The translations under genes and the position numbers were made by a program. From an uncultured Myxococcales bacterium (lineage in GTDB: Bacteria > Myxococcota_A > UBA9042): a stretch of 6,345 nt of DNA. This document shows, piece after piece, positions 6,282-6,345 of the stretch (position 1 is the first letter of the stretch; every line of letters begins with the position of its first letter). The stretch covers positions 1 to 6,345 of the forward strand of contig CAIXAA010000384.1 of the NCBI GenBank assembly GCA_903917305.1, read 5' to 3'. The notes under the pieces are model-generated. The model was not told the origin of the DNA and ran no database searches. It was given only the letters and a program-made list of their open reading frames with translations.

Positions 6282-6345
6282 CAGCCCGCATCAGCTATCG
6301 CCGCCGCCAGCCGGAACACACGGCTTTGTACCAGATCATGCGCGA
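6266..6345 (+). CDS. IS91-family transposase, N-terminal start (partial)
   Basis: The frame is open from 6149 to the right edge; GTG 6266 is the best available start, although no clear ribosome binding site precedes it. The 26 visible residues contain SYRRRQPEHTALYQIMR, which resembles the N-terminal lead of IS91/IS801-type transposases that precedes their zinc-binding domain (typically YxPRxPExTxLYxxVxxH). Those enzymes are HUH-type (Y2) nucleases that move DNA by a rolling-circle route. Neither the zinc-binding cysteines nor the HUH and tyrosine motifs are in the window, so activity and intactness are unknown. The direction of transcription is away from the ATPase-helicase operon, which therefore lies on the 5' side of the transposase gene. 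The call rests on a short but distinctive match. Confidence 0.6.
   Translation, partial: MDSAAPARISYRRRQPEHTALYQIMR

Overview
The window is GC-rich (strong G/C bias at third codon positions) and reads as an accessory island in a high-GC proteobacterium. The lineage is inferred from base composition, Shine-Dalgarno-type starts, protein families and an IS91-type transposase at the right edge; it cannot be fixed further. No rRNA, tRNA or CRISPR array is visible.

Layout, left to right. (1) The 3' end of an unrecognised + strand gene, stopping at 257. (2) A good sigma70-type promoter (TTGACC, 16 nt, TATGAT) whose -35 box overlaps that stop codon. (3) Four + strand genes with no obvious terminator between them: a 62-residue acidic protein with a near-perfect ribosome binding site (350-538); a 549-residue protein with about eight TPR units followed by a duplicated helical module (634-2283); a 440-residue P-loop ATPase of the BREX BrxD/DUF2791 type (2363-3685); and a 747-residue Lhr-like superfamily 2 helicase resembling BrxHI (3660-5903), overlapping the ATPase gene by 26 nt. 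(4) A non-operon tail (5904-6265) with hairpin-forming repeats, a possible gene remnant on the - strand and a 27-bp imperfect palindrome. (5) The first codons of an IS91-family transposase running off the right edge.

Reading of the system: BrxD and BrxHI are the ATPase-helicase pair of type 2 (Pgl-like) and related BREX phage-defence loci. Here the pair follows a TPR/helical protein and a tiny acidic protein, behind its own promoter and next to a mobile element, with no PglX methylase, PglZ phosphatase or PglW/PglY-type gene in the window. The likeliest model is a compact BREX-derived DNA-processing or defence operon in which the TPR protein is a scaffold or sensor and the ATPase loads or controls the helicase. 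That model is inference: no activity is shown by sequence alone, and BREX genes beyond the left edge cannot be excluded.
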